Assembly: GCA_964640935.1 (NCBI GenBank)
Contig: CAZXIY010000002.1
Coordinates: forward strand, 1-32,631
DNA: 32,631 nt
Direction: 5' to 3'
Source: CAZXIY01 sp964640935
GTDB taxonomy: Archaea; Thermoplasmatota; Thermoplasmata; Methanomassiliicoccales; Methanomethylophilaceae
Shown here one piece after another: positions 1 to 7,640 of this stretch (positions within the stretch are counted from its first letter, which is position 1; each line of letters begins with the position of its first letter). A program made the position numbers and the translations under genes. Below the pieces are notes generated by a model that worked only from the letters and a program-made list of their open reading frames with translations, was not told the DNA's origin and made no database searches.

Positions 1-1604
1 GTCCTGGGTCTGCTCTGTGAATCGTCGCGGCGTCCGTTAGATCTGTTCCCGATAGGCCTTCTGTCGCTCCCGCTGGATCTGGGGGTGCTGTTCCTGGGTC
101 TGCGGTTCTCGTTCCTTCCTGTCCTGTTGTTCGGTGCGGAGTCCTTCGCAGGCGTTTTGACGGATATCCTGACGCTCTTACCGTTCACTGTGCATATCGA
201 GAGGTCGGCGATGACCTGCTTGACGTAAGTGTTCTCGATGTCCACGAGGCTGGTCTTCTCGCCGGGGTCGATGATCCCGACGGATTTGTTCGGTATGTCC
301 GTATTATCGTGTATGAACCTGCTGATGAGGGCCTTTCCGTATCTGTCGGCGGCACCGAGGTTGATCTCCATCGTCGCCATGGATTTCCTGTCAACGGGGA
401 CGCAGTTCTTCTTGGACTGCACCGGAGGATGTATCTCGACGTTCCTGGGTCTTTCGCTCTGAGCGATGACCTTGGATACCGTAGCGATGTCCTTCCCTGT
501 AGGGGGGTCGATCCTGGTGATCGGTATGTCGGTGAGCTTCTCGATGTCCCTGAGTATGCTTTTCTCCTCGGGCATGACGAACGAAACGGATATGCCGTTC
601 TTTCCTGCCCTCCCCGTTCTTCCGATCCTGTGCACGTACGTCTCCGGTTCGAGAGGCATGTCCATGTTGATCACGCGCATGACGTTCTCGATGTCCAACC
701 CTCTCGCAGCGATGTCGGATGCGATAAGAATCTCAATGTCGTCGTCCTTGAACGCCTTGATAGTGCGTTCACGTCTGTTCTGAGCATGCCCGCCATGTAT
801 CCCGTCGATGCTGAAGTCGTTCTTCAGCTTCCTTACGACCTGGTCGACGCGGTGCTTTGTGTGGCAGAAGACTATCGTCTTCATCCTGTCCTTCCCGAGG
901 ACGTATCTCAGCGTCTCGATCTTGTCCGGCTTCTCCACGTACATATAGTACTGCGTGATGAGGTCGAGGACTGGCTCGTCCTTTGATACGAGTATCTCCT
1001 TCGGCTTCACCATCTGGCGGAGTGCCAGCGACTTAATGTCAGAGGACATGGTGGCGGAGAAGAGCATGGTCTGCCTCTTCTTCGGCACTCTTGAAAGTAT
1101 GTAGTCGAGGTCCCTCGCGAAGCCCATGTCGAGCATGCGGTCTGCCTCGTCGAGTATGACGATTGCGGTCTTAGAAAGAAGGTCGTTGTATGTTTGCAGG
1201 AAGTCCTTAAGCCTCCCCGGGGTCGCAATGAGTATATCCGAGCCGCTCTCGATCGCATGTGCCTGTTTGGTCATGCTGGCACCTCCGTAGATCGGTATAC
1301 ATCTGTGCCCGGTGTATTTGGAGAGCTTATCTATCTCCTCAACGACCTGAAGGGCAAGTTCTCTCGTAGGAATGAGTACCAGGGCACCCGGCAGTTTCTG
1401 TCCGGACTGTATCCTTCCGAGTATTATCGATCCATAGGTCCCGGTCTTGCCTGTGCCAGTCTGTGCTTGGGCGAGCATATCGCTGCCGGTGAGACCGCAC
1501 GGTATCGCCTCCACTTGGATCGGTGTCGGTTCCGTCCAGCCCATGTCGTTCATGGCTTTGACGACTTTGCTGTGGATACCCAGGTTAGAAAAATCAGTTA
1601 TCAT
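1..1604 (-). CDS. DEAD-box ATP-dependent RNA helicase, 3' end beyond the window
   Basis: ATP-dependent RNA helicase that unwinds or remodels RNA, probably in ribosome assembly or cold/structure stress. Reading from 1604 toward 1 gives 534 codons without a stop. Visible motifs: Q motif (TPIQ), motif I AQTGTGKT, PTRELALQ, the DEAD box (ILDEADRM), SAT, and motif VI HRIGRTGRAG. After the two RecA-like lobes comes a DbpA/CsdA-like RNA-binding fold (around LGAADRYGKALISRF) and then an Arg/Asn/Ser-rich basic tail still open at position 1. This matches the bacterial/archaeal DeaD-CshA family; the tail probably gives non-specific RNA binding. Start ATG at 1604 places Met just before the Q-motif region, as usual, and a TATA-like box lies about 30 nt upstream. 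Family assignment is certain; the exact RNA substrate is unknown. Confidence 0.95.
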   Translation of the reverse strand, partial: MITDFSNLGIHSKVVKAMNDMGWTEPTPIQVEAIPCGLTGSDMLAQAQTGTGKTGTYGSIILGRIQSGQKLPGALVLIPTRELALQVVEEIDKLSKYTGHRCIPIYGGASMTKQAHAIESGSDILIATPGRLKDFLQTYNDLLSKTAIVILDEADRMLDMGFARDLDYILSRVPKKRQTMLFSATMSSDIKSLALRQMVKPKEILVSKDEPVLDLITQYYMYVEKPDKIETLRYVLGKDRMKTIVFCHTKHRVDQVVRKLKNDFSIDGIHGGHAQNRRERTIKAFKDDDIEILIASDIAARGLDIENVMRVINMDMPLEPETYVHRIGRTGRAGKNGISVSFVMPEEKSILRDIEKLTDIPITRIDPPTGKDIATVSKVIAQSERPRNVEIHPPVQSKKNCVPVDRKSMATMEINLGAADRYGKALISRFIHDNTDIPNKSVGIIDPGEKTSLVDIENTYVKQVIADLSICTVNGKSVRISVKTPAKDSAPNNRTGRNENRRPRNSTPRSSGSDRRPIGNRSNGRRDDSQSRPR

Positions 1605-1630
1605 GATTACTAGATTCGTTGAGAATGGCT

Positions 1631-1643
1631 TAGTATAATAAAT
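1631..1643 (-). promoter_or_regulatory. TATA-like box of the DEAD-box helicase
   Basis: On the minus strand this reads ATTTATTATACTA. Its centre is about 33 nt before the ATG at 1604, so transcription should begin only a few bases before the start codon. Called by eye from the A/T-rich octamer and position. Confidence 0.4.
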
Positions 1644-1658
1644 GTGGCATATCTGCCG

Positions 1659-3881
1659 TTATCTCTTTGGATGTGACATCCGTTCCGAAGACGGCTTGAA
1701 ACGTCTGAGCCTGAGTGCGTTGAGCACCACCGAGATCGATGACAGCGACATCGCCGCTGCGGCTATCATAGGCATCTCGTGGATCTCCTGGATGCCGAAA
1801 AGATAAGGCAGGCCTGCGGCTATCGGTATGCATACCGCATTGTAGCAGAATGCCAGGAAAAGGTTCTCCTTTATGTTCTTCAGAGAGGCGCGGCCTATCT
1901 CGATAGCCGCAGGTACATTCCCGATATCATCGTTCATAAGTACGACATCGGCCGAATCCATGGCGATGTCCGTTCCGGAGCCGACGGCCATCCCGAGGTC
2001 TGCCTGGGTCAGTGCGGGGGCATCGTTGATGCCGTCGCCCACCATCGCAACATTCTCCCCGGAGGCCTGGAGTTTCTTTATTGCCGTTATCTTGTCCTCG
2101 GGATGAGCTTCGGAAACGACATCGTCGATGCCTATCAGAGCAGCTACCTTCTCGGCCGTCCTTTTGGAATCCCCGGTGACCATCTTCACCTTCACGCCCA
2201 TGTTCTTGAGGGACGATACCGCATCTTTGCTGTTGCTCCTCACCGGATCTGTGATGGCAATCATACCCAGCAATTCGTTGTCCGATGATACGAACACAAC
2301 CGTTTCGCCGTTCTCGGACATCTTGTCGTACGCATCGGATACAGACGAGACATCGACGTGTCCCTGCATCATCTTGGAATTGCCTACGCGTATCGTTCTT
2401 TCATCGATGATGCATCTGATGCCCATGCCCGTCTCGGAGATGAAGTCGTCCGCTTCAGCGATCGGTATTCCGTTCTTCTTTGCTTCTTCGGTTATCGCGG
2501 CGGCGAGCGGATGTTCCGAACGCGATTCCGCCGATGCCGCCGTCGACAGCAAATCATCCTTCTTGTCACTGACAGCATATACAGATGTCACTCTGGGTCT
2601 TCCTTCCGTCACCGTCCCGGTCTTGTCCAGTACTATCGACGTTATACGTCCGGCGGATTCAAGTGCGGTCGCATCTTTGAAAAGGATCCCGTATTCTGCG
2701 GCCTTGCCGGTCCCGACGGTTATGGCCAAGGGTGTGGCGAGACCCAGGGCGCAGGGGCATGAGATCACGAGCACCGATATCAGAACGGTCAGGGAGAACA
2801 CGACATCCTTCCCTGAGATGAGCCACAGGAGACATGCCGTCACTGCGATGAGTATGACTGAGGGAACGAACACCGCAGCGACCCTGTCGGCCATTTTTGC
2901 CACAGGGGCTTTGGTGCTCTGAGCATCCTCTATCATGCTGATGATACGGAACAGGGCGGAATCCTCGCCTACCTGAGTGACCTCGGCCCTGACGGACCCG
3001 TTGATGTTCACGGTCCCGCCGTAGATGCTGTCGCCCGCCTTCTTACTGACGGGAGCGCTCTCGCCGGTCAGCATCGATTCGTCGACCGATGTCCTTCCGT
3101 CGATAATCGCAGCGTCCGCCGCGATCCTCTCGCCTGGTCTGATCACGAGGACATCTCCGACGGCCAATGTATCTGCGGAGACTTTGATCTCCTTCCCATC
3201 CCTGAAGATGTTCGCTTCCTTGGGAGCGAGATCGTGCAGTCCCTTCACTGCATCGTTGGTCCTTTCCTTGGATCTCGATTCAAGATATTTTCCCACGGAC
3301 ACGAGCGTGATGATCATCGCAGCGGAATCGTAGTAAAGATGACCGACATTCGCCGTGTCGCCGTTCAGTACCATCGCTGTCGCATACAGGCTGTAGATAA
3401 CAGCGGCCGATGAGCCGAGTGCGATCAGCGTATCCATTGTCGGGCTGCGTTCCAGCAGGGCCGGGAACCCTTTGATGAAGAAGCGTCTTCCTGCATAGAG
3501 CACGGGTATGCACAATATCAGCTGCAGAACTGCATTGGTCTTCGGCTCGAGTCCAAGATCCAGACCGAACATCGGCCCCATGGCCACTACGGCCAGAGGT
3601 ATCGCGAAAATGATGCAGATCAGAAGAGATACGCCGGCGGATGACGATGACCCGTCCGAAGCATTCTTTTCGACCACATGGTATCCGGCCTTCTCGATGG
3701 TCTTGGATATGGTCTCTTTGTCGGTGGCGTCCTGATCATACGTCACCGATACGGTGTTGTTGGTGAAATTCGCGTACGACTCCTTGACGCCGTCCACATC
3801 GGACAGTGCCTTCTCGATCCTGGACGAGCATGCCGCGCACGACATGCCCTCGGTCCGCAGTTTGATCTTTATGTCGGTCAT
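1659..3881 (-). CDS. copA: Cu(+)-exporting P1B-type ATPase CopA
   Basis: Pumps Cu(I) (possibly Ag(I)) out of the cytoplasm using ATP. The protein has 740 residues. It begins with one heavy-metal-associated domain (GMSCAAC, metal-binding Cys15 and Cys18), followed by membrane segments, the actuator TGES motif, the CPC ion-path motif in SCPCALG, phosphorylation motif DKTGT and hinge motif GDGINDAP. YN in the seventh and MSLSS in the eighth membrane helix are the copper-specific signature of P1B-1 ATPases. The start at 3881 (MTDIKIKL) begins directly before the HMA domain and overlaps the copZ stop by four bases (ATGA), so the two genes are translationally coupled. A longer in-frame opening to 4067 is rejected because it covers the copZ gene. 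Stop is TAA. Confidence 0.96.
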   Translation of the reverse strand: MTDIKIKLRTEGMSCAACSSRIEKALSDVDGVKESYANFTNNTVSVTYDQDATDKETISKTIEKAGYHVVEKNASDGSSSSAGVSLLICIIFAIPLAVVAMGPMFGLDLGLEPKTNAVLQLILCIPVLYAGRRFFIKGFPALLERSPTMDTLIALGSSAAVIYSLYATAMVLNGDTANVGHLYYDSAAMIITLVSVGKYLESRSKERTNDAVKGLHDLAPKEANIFRDGKEIKVSADTLAVGDVLVIRPGERIAADAAIIDGRTSVDESMLTGESAPVSKKAGDSIYGGTVNINGSVRAEVTQVGEDSALFRIISMIEDAQSTKAPVAKMADRVAAVFVPSVILIAVTACLLWLISGKDVVFSLTVLISVLVISCPCALGLATPLAITVGTGKAAEYGILFKDATALESAGRITSIVLDKTGTVTEGRPRVTSVYAVSDKKDDLLSTAASAESRSEHPLAAAITEEAKKNGIPIAEADDFISETGMGIRCIIDERTIRVGNSKMMQGHVDVSSVSDAYDKMSENGETVVFVSSDNELLGMIAITDPVRSNSKDAVSSLKNMGVKVKMVTGDSKRTAEKVAALIGIDDVVSEAHPEDKITAIKKLQASGENVAMVGDGINDAPALTQADLGMAVGSGTDIAMDSADVVLMNDDIGNVPAAIEIGRASLKNIKENLFLAFCYNAVCIPIAAGLPYLFGIQEIHEMPMIAAAAMSLSSISVVLNALRLRRFKPSSERMSHPKR

Positions 3882-4102
3882 CCGAACAATCCGTGCTTGA
3901 CCTTGGCCTTGAAACCGGCGTCTATCACTGCCATGCAGAGATCCTCGTCGCTGACGTCTCCGTCGTATGTGACAACAGCCTTCCCTTTCTTGAGATCGAC
4001 TTCTACATCGGTCACGTTGGGGACGGCCTTCAGTGCTTTCAGCACTTTTGCGGAGCATTCCCCGCATTTCATGCCTTCGACCTTCAATGTCTTGGATGCC
4101 AT
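3878..4102 (-). CDS. copZ: Copper chaperone CopZ (HMA domain protein)
   Basis: Single heavy-metal-associated domain of 74 residues that would bind Cu(I) through the GMKCGEC motif and hand it to CopA. The beta-alpha-beta-beta-alpha-beta pattern is recognisable (KTLKVEGMKCGEC, then VEVDLKKGKAVVTYDG, then an AVIDAGFKAK end). It is the first gene of a two-gene unit with copA, which starts four bases before its stop. ATG 4102 is chosen because it opens the domain exactly and lies 26 nt downstream of a TATA box; in-frame codons further upstream (to 4252) would run through that promoter. No copper-responsive repressor gene is seen beside the pair. Confidence 0.93.
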   Translation of the reverse strand: MASKTLKVEGMKCGECSAKVLKALKAVPNVTDVEVDLKKGKAVVTYDGDVSDEDLCMAVIDAGFKAKVKHGLFG

Positions 4103-4123
4103 GCTGATATCAGTCAGATATTC

Positions 4124-4133
4124 CGTATAAAAT
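4124..4133 (-). promoter_or_regulatory. TATA box of copZ-copA
   Basis: The minus strand reads GATTTTATAC here. Its centre is about 26 nt from the copZ ATG at 4102, predicting a leaderless copZA transcript. Confidence 0.5.
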
Positions 4134-4209
4134 CCTTTACTCCTCATATATCGACGATACGGACTGCTTGTGCCGGGGGCCCGTGTCAGAGTTACCTGTA
4201 ACTTTTCGG

Positions 4210-4219
4210 CTTTAATACC
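4210..4219 (+). promoter_or_regulatory. TATA-like box of the 4246 gene
   Basis: CTTTAATACC centred about 31 nt before ATG 4246; predicted transcript start only about 6 nt before the ATG. No ribosome binding site is seen between them. Confidence 0.4.
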
Positions 4220-4245
4220 GAACGATCGGTTGTAAATCTGATAAC

Positions 4246-4836
4246 ATGCCAAAGATAATGTTCAATGATATGCCGAAGGCGGATAACATTCTGCCTGTGA
4301 AGAATACGCTCGAATTCGGGATCCCGGACAGTATGCAGGCGAAGAAGACCGGCGGGGCGAGCATAGGCGGGAACGCATGGCTTGTATTGATGATACTCTC
4401 CGTATTCGGGGTCTCATCCGCGGTGATGGGGTGGGTCAGCATAGATATGTACGGATTCAGGATGCATGATTTCATCCCGATCGATCTTCTCATGGACGAT
4501 CTGTTCTCAAAATACGACAACGGATTCATCCTCAGATTCATGCCGATCGCCTCTTGGGCCTCTTTCGTCGTTTCGTTCATTCTCATTCTGAAGCGTCGCG
4601 ATGCCATCCTCGGAGATCCCGTGTACATTGCGATAACCTCTGCGATACCTGCTATTCTCTCGATCATCCTCATAGTGACGCTCTCGAAAGGTATGTTCGA
4701 AATGTTGGTCATGGGGATCGGGCCGTTGGTGTCTGCGATCGCCGGGATCGGAATGCTGATCGTTGTTCTCTGCAAGTCAGATATCATCAGCGGAATGATG
4801 ACGAAAAAGCGTGATCCCGTTCCGCATTTCAGATGA
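4246..4836 (+). CDS. Uncharacterised four-helix membrane protein
   Basis: 196 residues, no family recognised. The first 40 or so residues are soluble (MPKIMFNDMPKADN and a Gly-rich stretch), followed by about four hydrophobic segments: NAWLVLMILSVFGVSSAVMG, then after a loop SWASFVVSFILIL, PVYIAITSAIPAILSIILIV, and VMGIGPLVSAIAGIGMLIV. It ends with a short basic tail. It is divergent from copZA, so it could share control with copper export, but nothing in its residues suggests metal binding (no cysteine motif; one Cys near the end). ATG 4246 lies close behind a TATA-like box; ATG 4261 is an alternative start. A long stem-loop follows the stop. Confidence 0.7.
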   Translation: MPKIMFNDMPKADNILPVKNTLEFGIPDSMQAKKTGGASIGGNAWLVLMILSVFGVSSAVMGWVSIDMYGFRMHDFIPIDLLMDDLFSKYDNGFILRFMPIASWASFVVSFILILKRRDAILGDPVYIAITSAIPAILSIILIVTLSKGMFEMLVMGIGPLVSAIAGIGMLIVVLCKSDIISGMMTKKRDPVPHFR

Positions 4837-4863
4837 TTCGGTTCACATCTGTTCTTTCTCTTT

Positions 4864-4904
4864 CCGCGACGGCAGCCAGACACGGAGTCTGACGGCCGTC
4901 GCGG
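4864..4904 (+). terminator. Long stem-loop after the 4246 gene
   Basis: CCGCGACGGC (4864-4873) pairs perfectly with GCCGTCGCGG (4895-4904), and an inner CAGAC/GTCTG pair (4877-4881 with 4887-4891) extends it. It begins 27 nt after the stop and is followed by a weakly T-rich stretch. The likely role is transcript end or 3' stabiliser; the stem is longer than the other terminators in the window. Confidence 0.5.
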
Positions 4905-5071
4905 ATCGTTATTTCATATTTGTCCAATAGAGAACAATGTTGTAATTATGGATTATTTTTGACTTACTAAAATCATTTTCTGAATCATTAAGCCAGACAT
5001 CAAAAACAGTGATTTTTTCAGTTATATAGTATTTAAACGATTTTTCTGGGACATTCAATTTGGTATGCGAG
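4905..5071. other. A/T-rich intergenic stretch
   Basis: Together with the stem-loop and the promoter at 5072 this fills the 291-base space between 4836 and 5128. It is strongly A/T-rich compared with the genes, has several TATA-like runs (for example around 5021-5038, TTATATAGTATTTAAACG), and shows no convincing reading frame on either strand. Confidence 0.6.
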
Positions 5072-5083
5072 TATTTTTAAAAT
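5072..5083 (+). promoter_or_regulatory. TATA box of the 30-residue small protein gene
   Basis: TATTTTTAAAAT centred about 50 nt before ATG 5128. It predicts a 5' leader of about 26 nt, long enough for the strong ribosome binding site that follows. Confidence 0.45.
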
Positions 5084-5127
5084 CATAATTCCGCTTTATT
5101 CCGATTAAGCATCCGGAGGTGAAAACC

Positions 5128-5220
5128 ATGGCATGCAAAGACAAGAAAGCAGGTAAAGACAAAGCACCCGCAGAGAAGGCAGATGCGAAAGTCGACGCGA
5201 AGAAGAAAGGCAAGAACTAA
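5128..5220 (+). CDS. Small lysine/alanine-rich protein (30 residues)
   Basis: A 30-codon frame from ATG 5128 to TAA 5220, preceded by an excellent Shine-Dalgarno sequence GGAGGTGA (5114-5121) six bases from the ATG and by its own TATA box. The peptide begins MACKDKKAGKDK and ends in AKKKGKN; it is almost entirely Lys, Ala, Asp and Gly with a single Cys at position 3, and carries a strong positive charge. It has no hydrophobic segment, so it should be soluble and probably disordered. The Shine-Dalgarno is the best in the window, which argues for high expression. It lies 157 bases before catalase but that gene has its own promoter. No family is recognised; function could be nucleic-acid binding, a metal- or redox-linked peptide, or a histone-tail-like protein. 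Confidence 0.6.
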   Translation: MACKDKKAGKDKAPAEKADAKVDAKKKGKN

Positions 5221-5322
5221 ATTTGCCTATTTTCCGATACTTTCCAAACTTCTTGTTCCATTTTTAGTATTGGTCCCGGCGGTGCCTGAATCGGCCCCGA
5301 TCCGGCTGGTCGCGTTCGTGTG

Positions 5323-5332
5323 TTTTTATACC
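5323..5332 (+). promoter_or_regulatory. TATA box of the catalase gene
   Basis: TTTTTATACC centred about 51 nt before ATG 5378, predicting a leader near 25 nt that contains the ribosome binding site AGAGGTG (5366-5372). Confidence 0.5.
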
Positions 5333-5377
5333 GAGAACGAGATTTGTTTGTTGTTACATTCAGTCAGAGGTGTATGT

Positions 5378-6901
5378 ATGGAAAAAAAAGTCAAAAAAGA
5401 TAAGAACGGACTGACCCACGACAGCGGGGCCCCAGTCGAGAACAATCAGAACTCCATGACATACGGTCCGAGGGGACCGGTCGCCATGCAGGATGCTTGG
5501 CTGATGGAGAAGCTCGCTCATTTCGACAGAGAGGTCATTCCCGAAAGGAGGATGCATGCGAAAGGCAGCGGAGCATACGGATCATTCGTGACCACGCACG
5601 ATGTATCCAAATACACCAAGGCCAAGGTATTCGAGAAAGGGAAGAAGACCGACGTCTTCGTCAGATTCTCGACGGTCGCAGGAGAACGCGGAGCCGCAGA
5701 TGCCGAGAGAGATATACGCGGTTTCGCGATGAAGTTCTATACGGAAGAAGGGAACTGGGATCTCGTAGGCAACAACACCCCGGTGTTCTTCATCAGGGAC
5801 GCTCTTCATTTCTCGGACCTCAACCACGTCGTCAAGCGCGATCCGCGCACGAACATCCACAGCGCGGAGAGCAATTGGGACTTCTGGTCGTCTCTTCCCG
5901 AGGCGTTGCACCAGGTTACTATCGTCATGTCCGACCGCGGCATACCCGCTTCGTTCAGGAATATGCATGGTTTCGGAAGCCACACATACAGCCTGATCAG
6001 CAAGGACGGTACCCGCTACTGGGTGAAATTCCACCTCAAGACCCAGCAGGGCATAAAGAATCTCACCAATGAAGAGGCTGCAGCGATCATCGCAAAGGAC
6101 AGGGACAGCAACCAGAGGGATCTGTATGAGTCGATCGAGAAGGGCGACTTCCCGCGCTGGACCATGTACTTCCAGATAATGACGGAAGAGCAGGCCAACA
6201 ACTACAAGGAGAACCCGTTCGACATCACCAAGGTCTGGAGCCACAAGGACTTCCCGCTCATCGAGGTCGGTGTTCTGGAGCTTAACAGGAATCCCGATAA
6301 CTACTTCGCGGAGGTCGAGCAGGCAGCATTCAACCCGTCGCACATCGTGCCGGGCATCGGACTCTCTCCGGACAAACTGCTCCAGGGAAGGCTCTTCGCT
6401 TACGGCGATGCTCAGAGGTACCGTCTCGGCGTGAACAACAACCTTATCCCGGTCAACAGCCCGAAGTGCCCCGTGAACGACTACCACCGCGACGGAATGA
6501 TGCGCGTGGACGGGAACTACGGATCGACGAAGGGATACGAACCCAACAGTCTGGGCCTTTGGAAGGAACAGCCGCAGTTCGCGGAACCGGAGCTTCAACT
6601 CGACGGCTCCCTCGGAAGATACGAGCCTAAGGCCGATGTGACCGACGACTGCTTCTACCAGCCGGGCGACCTCTACAGGCTCATGACCCCGGACAAGAAA
6701 GCGATCCTGATATCCAACACCGCCGCGGATATGGCCGATGTGACAGAGAACATAAAGTATCGTCATGCGGCCCACTGTTACCGTGCGGACAAGGGTTACG
6801 GTGAGGGACTTGCCAAGGCCATGAACCTCGACAAGAAGAAGGTCGCGGATCTTTCGAAGCTCAGTAACGACGAACTTCTCAAAGCCACCGGAAAACAGTG
6901 A
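5378..6901 (+). CDS. Monofunctional heme catalase
   Basis: Breaks hydrogen peroxide into water and oxygen in the cytoplasm. The protein has 507 residues, the size of small-subunit (clade 3) catalases. Catalytic His60 lies in RRMHAKGSGAYG, distal Asn133 in GNNTPVFFIRD, and the proximal heme-ligand Tyr342 in RLFAYGDAQRYRLG, so the active site is intact. The start at 5378 follows an AGAGGTG ribosome binding site with a five-base spacer; an in-frame opening back to 5183 crosses the promoter and is rejected. It is a single-gene unit with its own TATA box and a clean hairpin terminator. No heme biosynthesis genes are in the window, so the heme source is open. Catalase in a strict anaerobe suggests an acquired oxygen defence; the sequence is close to bacterial catalases, but the donor cannot be told by eye. 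Confidence 0.97.
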   Translation: MEKKVKKDKNGLTHDSGAPVENNQNSMTYGPRGPVAMQDAWLMEKLAHFDREVIPERRMHAKGSGAYGSFVTTHDVSKYTKAKVFEKGKKTDVFVRFSTVAGERGAADAERDIRGFAMKFYTEEGNWDLVGNNTPVFFIRDALHFSDLNHVVKRDPRTNIHSAESNWDFWSSLPEALHQVTIVMSDRGIPASFRNMHGFGSHTYSLISKDGTRYWVKFHLKTQQGIKNLTNEEAAAIIAKDRDSNQRDLYESIEKGDFPRWTMYFQIMTEEQANNYKENPFDITKVWSHKDFPLIEVGVLELNRNPDNYFAEVEQAAFNPSHIVPGIGLSPDKLLQGRLFAYGDAQRYRLGVNNNLIPVNSPKCPVNDYHRDGMMRVDGNYGSTKGYEPNSLGLWKEQPQFAEPELQLDGSLGRYEPKADVTDDCFYQPGDLYRLMTPDKKAILISNTAADMADVTENIKYRHAAHCYRADKGYGEGLAKAMNLDKKKVADLSKLSNDELLKATGKQ

Positions 6902-6909
6902 ACAATTAT

Positions 6910-6940
6910 GCGGGGGTCTTACTCCCCCGCGTTTTTTCTT
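6910..6940 (+). terminator. Intrinsic-type terminator of catalase
   Basis: GCGGGGG (6910-6916) pairs with CCCCCGC (6924-6930) around a seven-base loop and is followed by GTTTTTTCTT. It sits nine bases after the catalase stop. Confidence 0.8.
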
Positions 6941-6954
6941 CGTTAGATAAGAAC

Positions 6955-6963
6955 TATATTTAT
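6955..6963 (+). promoter_or_regulatory. TATA box of the 5TMR-LYT gene
   Basis: TATATTTAT centred 27 nt before ATG 6986; predicts a leaderless transcript. Confidence 0.5.
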
Positions 6964-6985
6964 CCGGAATAGCCGATTAGGTTCC

Positions 6986-7597
6986 ATGACTAATTTGGCA
7001 AGTGATGCATTGGCTATGGTCGCCATGCTCGTGGCCATCGTTGTGATCGTTGTTTTCGGGTACGCGTTGGCACGTACCGGGAAGGCAAAGATCTTCAAAA
7101 GCGACGGCGGGATGGATTACAGGACGAGTATTTTGATAATCGTCGTCTTCGGATTTTTGAGCGTTCTATCATCGTACTATCTGTCCGGTGATTACGGCAC
7201 AGCGAAGATCAGCGTCAGGAATCTGCCGGCCATGTTGGCAGGACTTATCGGCGGACCGGTCGCCGGCGTCGGTGCCGGACTTATCGGCGGATTGGCAAGA
7301 TTCGCATCCGGCGGAGCGTCCGCATTGCCGTGCATGATCGCGACGATCATAGCGGGACTTATCGGCGGACTTGTTTGGAAGTTCTCCGGCAACAAGTATC
7401 CGAAGATCGTGGTCGCTGTCCTCTCTATGGTCGCGTCCGAGATCATCCACATGGTCCTTGTTGCATTCATGTCCACATCGAACGGAATGGACATCGCGGC
7501 GAATATCTGGCCTCCGATACTGATCATGTGTGCATTCGGCATAGTCGTATTCTCGTATGTGTACGACAAATACATGAGGTCCGAGATGGAAAGTTAG
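6986..7597 (+). CDS. LytS-type 5TM receptor (5TMR-LYT) domain membrane protein
   Basis: 203 residues, nearly all membrane. Residues from about SVRNLPAMLAGLIGG onward carry the hallmark of the 5TM-5TMR_LYT sensory domain of LytS/YhcK histidine kinases and cyclic-di-GMP enzymes: repeated A-G-L-I-G-G turns between helices and the FASGGASALPCMIATIIAGL segment. Unlike those proteins it has no kinase, GGDEF or other output domain; it ends in a short cytoplasmic tail. It could sense a ligand through a partner or work as a small transporter. The start at 6986 is 27 nt after a TATA box. The stop is TAG, the only one among the complete genes of the window, followed by two more in-frame TAG codons (7601, 7637) before TAA 7691. 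In a pyrrolysine-using organism read-through is conceivable. Confidence 0.8.
   Translation: MTNLASDALAMVAMLVAIVVIVVFGYALARTGKAKIFKSDGGMDYRTSILIIVVFGFLSVLSSYYLSGDYGTAKISVRNLPAMLAGLIGGPVAGVGAGLIGGLARFASGGASALPCMIATIIAGLIGGLVWKFSGNKYPKIVVAVLSMVASEIIHMVLVAFMSTSNGMDIAANIWPPILIMCAFGIVVFSYVYDKYMRSEMES
7241..7369 (+). repeat. Three exact 15-bp copies inside the 5TMR-LYT gene
   Basis: GGACTTATCGGCGGA occurs at 7241-7255, 7277-7291 and 7355-7369, each encoding G-L-I-G-G. The protein motif repeat is expected for the family; identical codon choice in all three suggests internal duplication or gene conversion. Confidence 0.85.
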
Positions 7598-7640
7598 AAA
7601 TAGTGTTCCGTGTTAACAAGTAGCACGCAAAGGCGATAGC

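Noticed and set aside
3882..4067. Upstream extension of CopA to 802 residues
   Set aside because: Covers most of copZ in another frame; CopA starts at its HMA domain with an ATGA overlap.
5582..6775. Long minus-strand open frame (397 codons) opposite catalase
   Set aside because: Antisense shadow of a strongly conserved gene; composition odd (Val/Arg/His rich) with no motifs.
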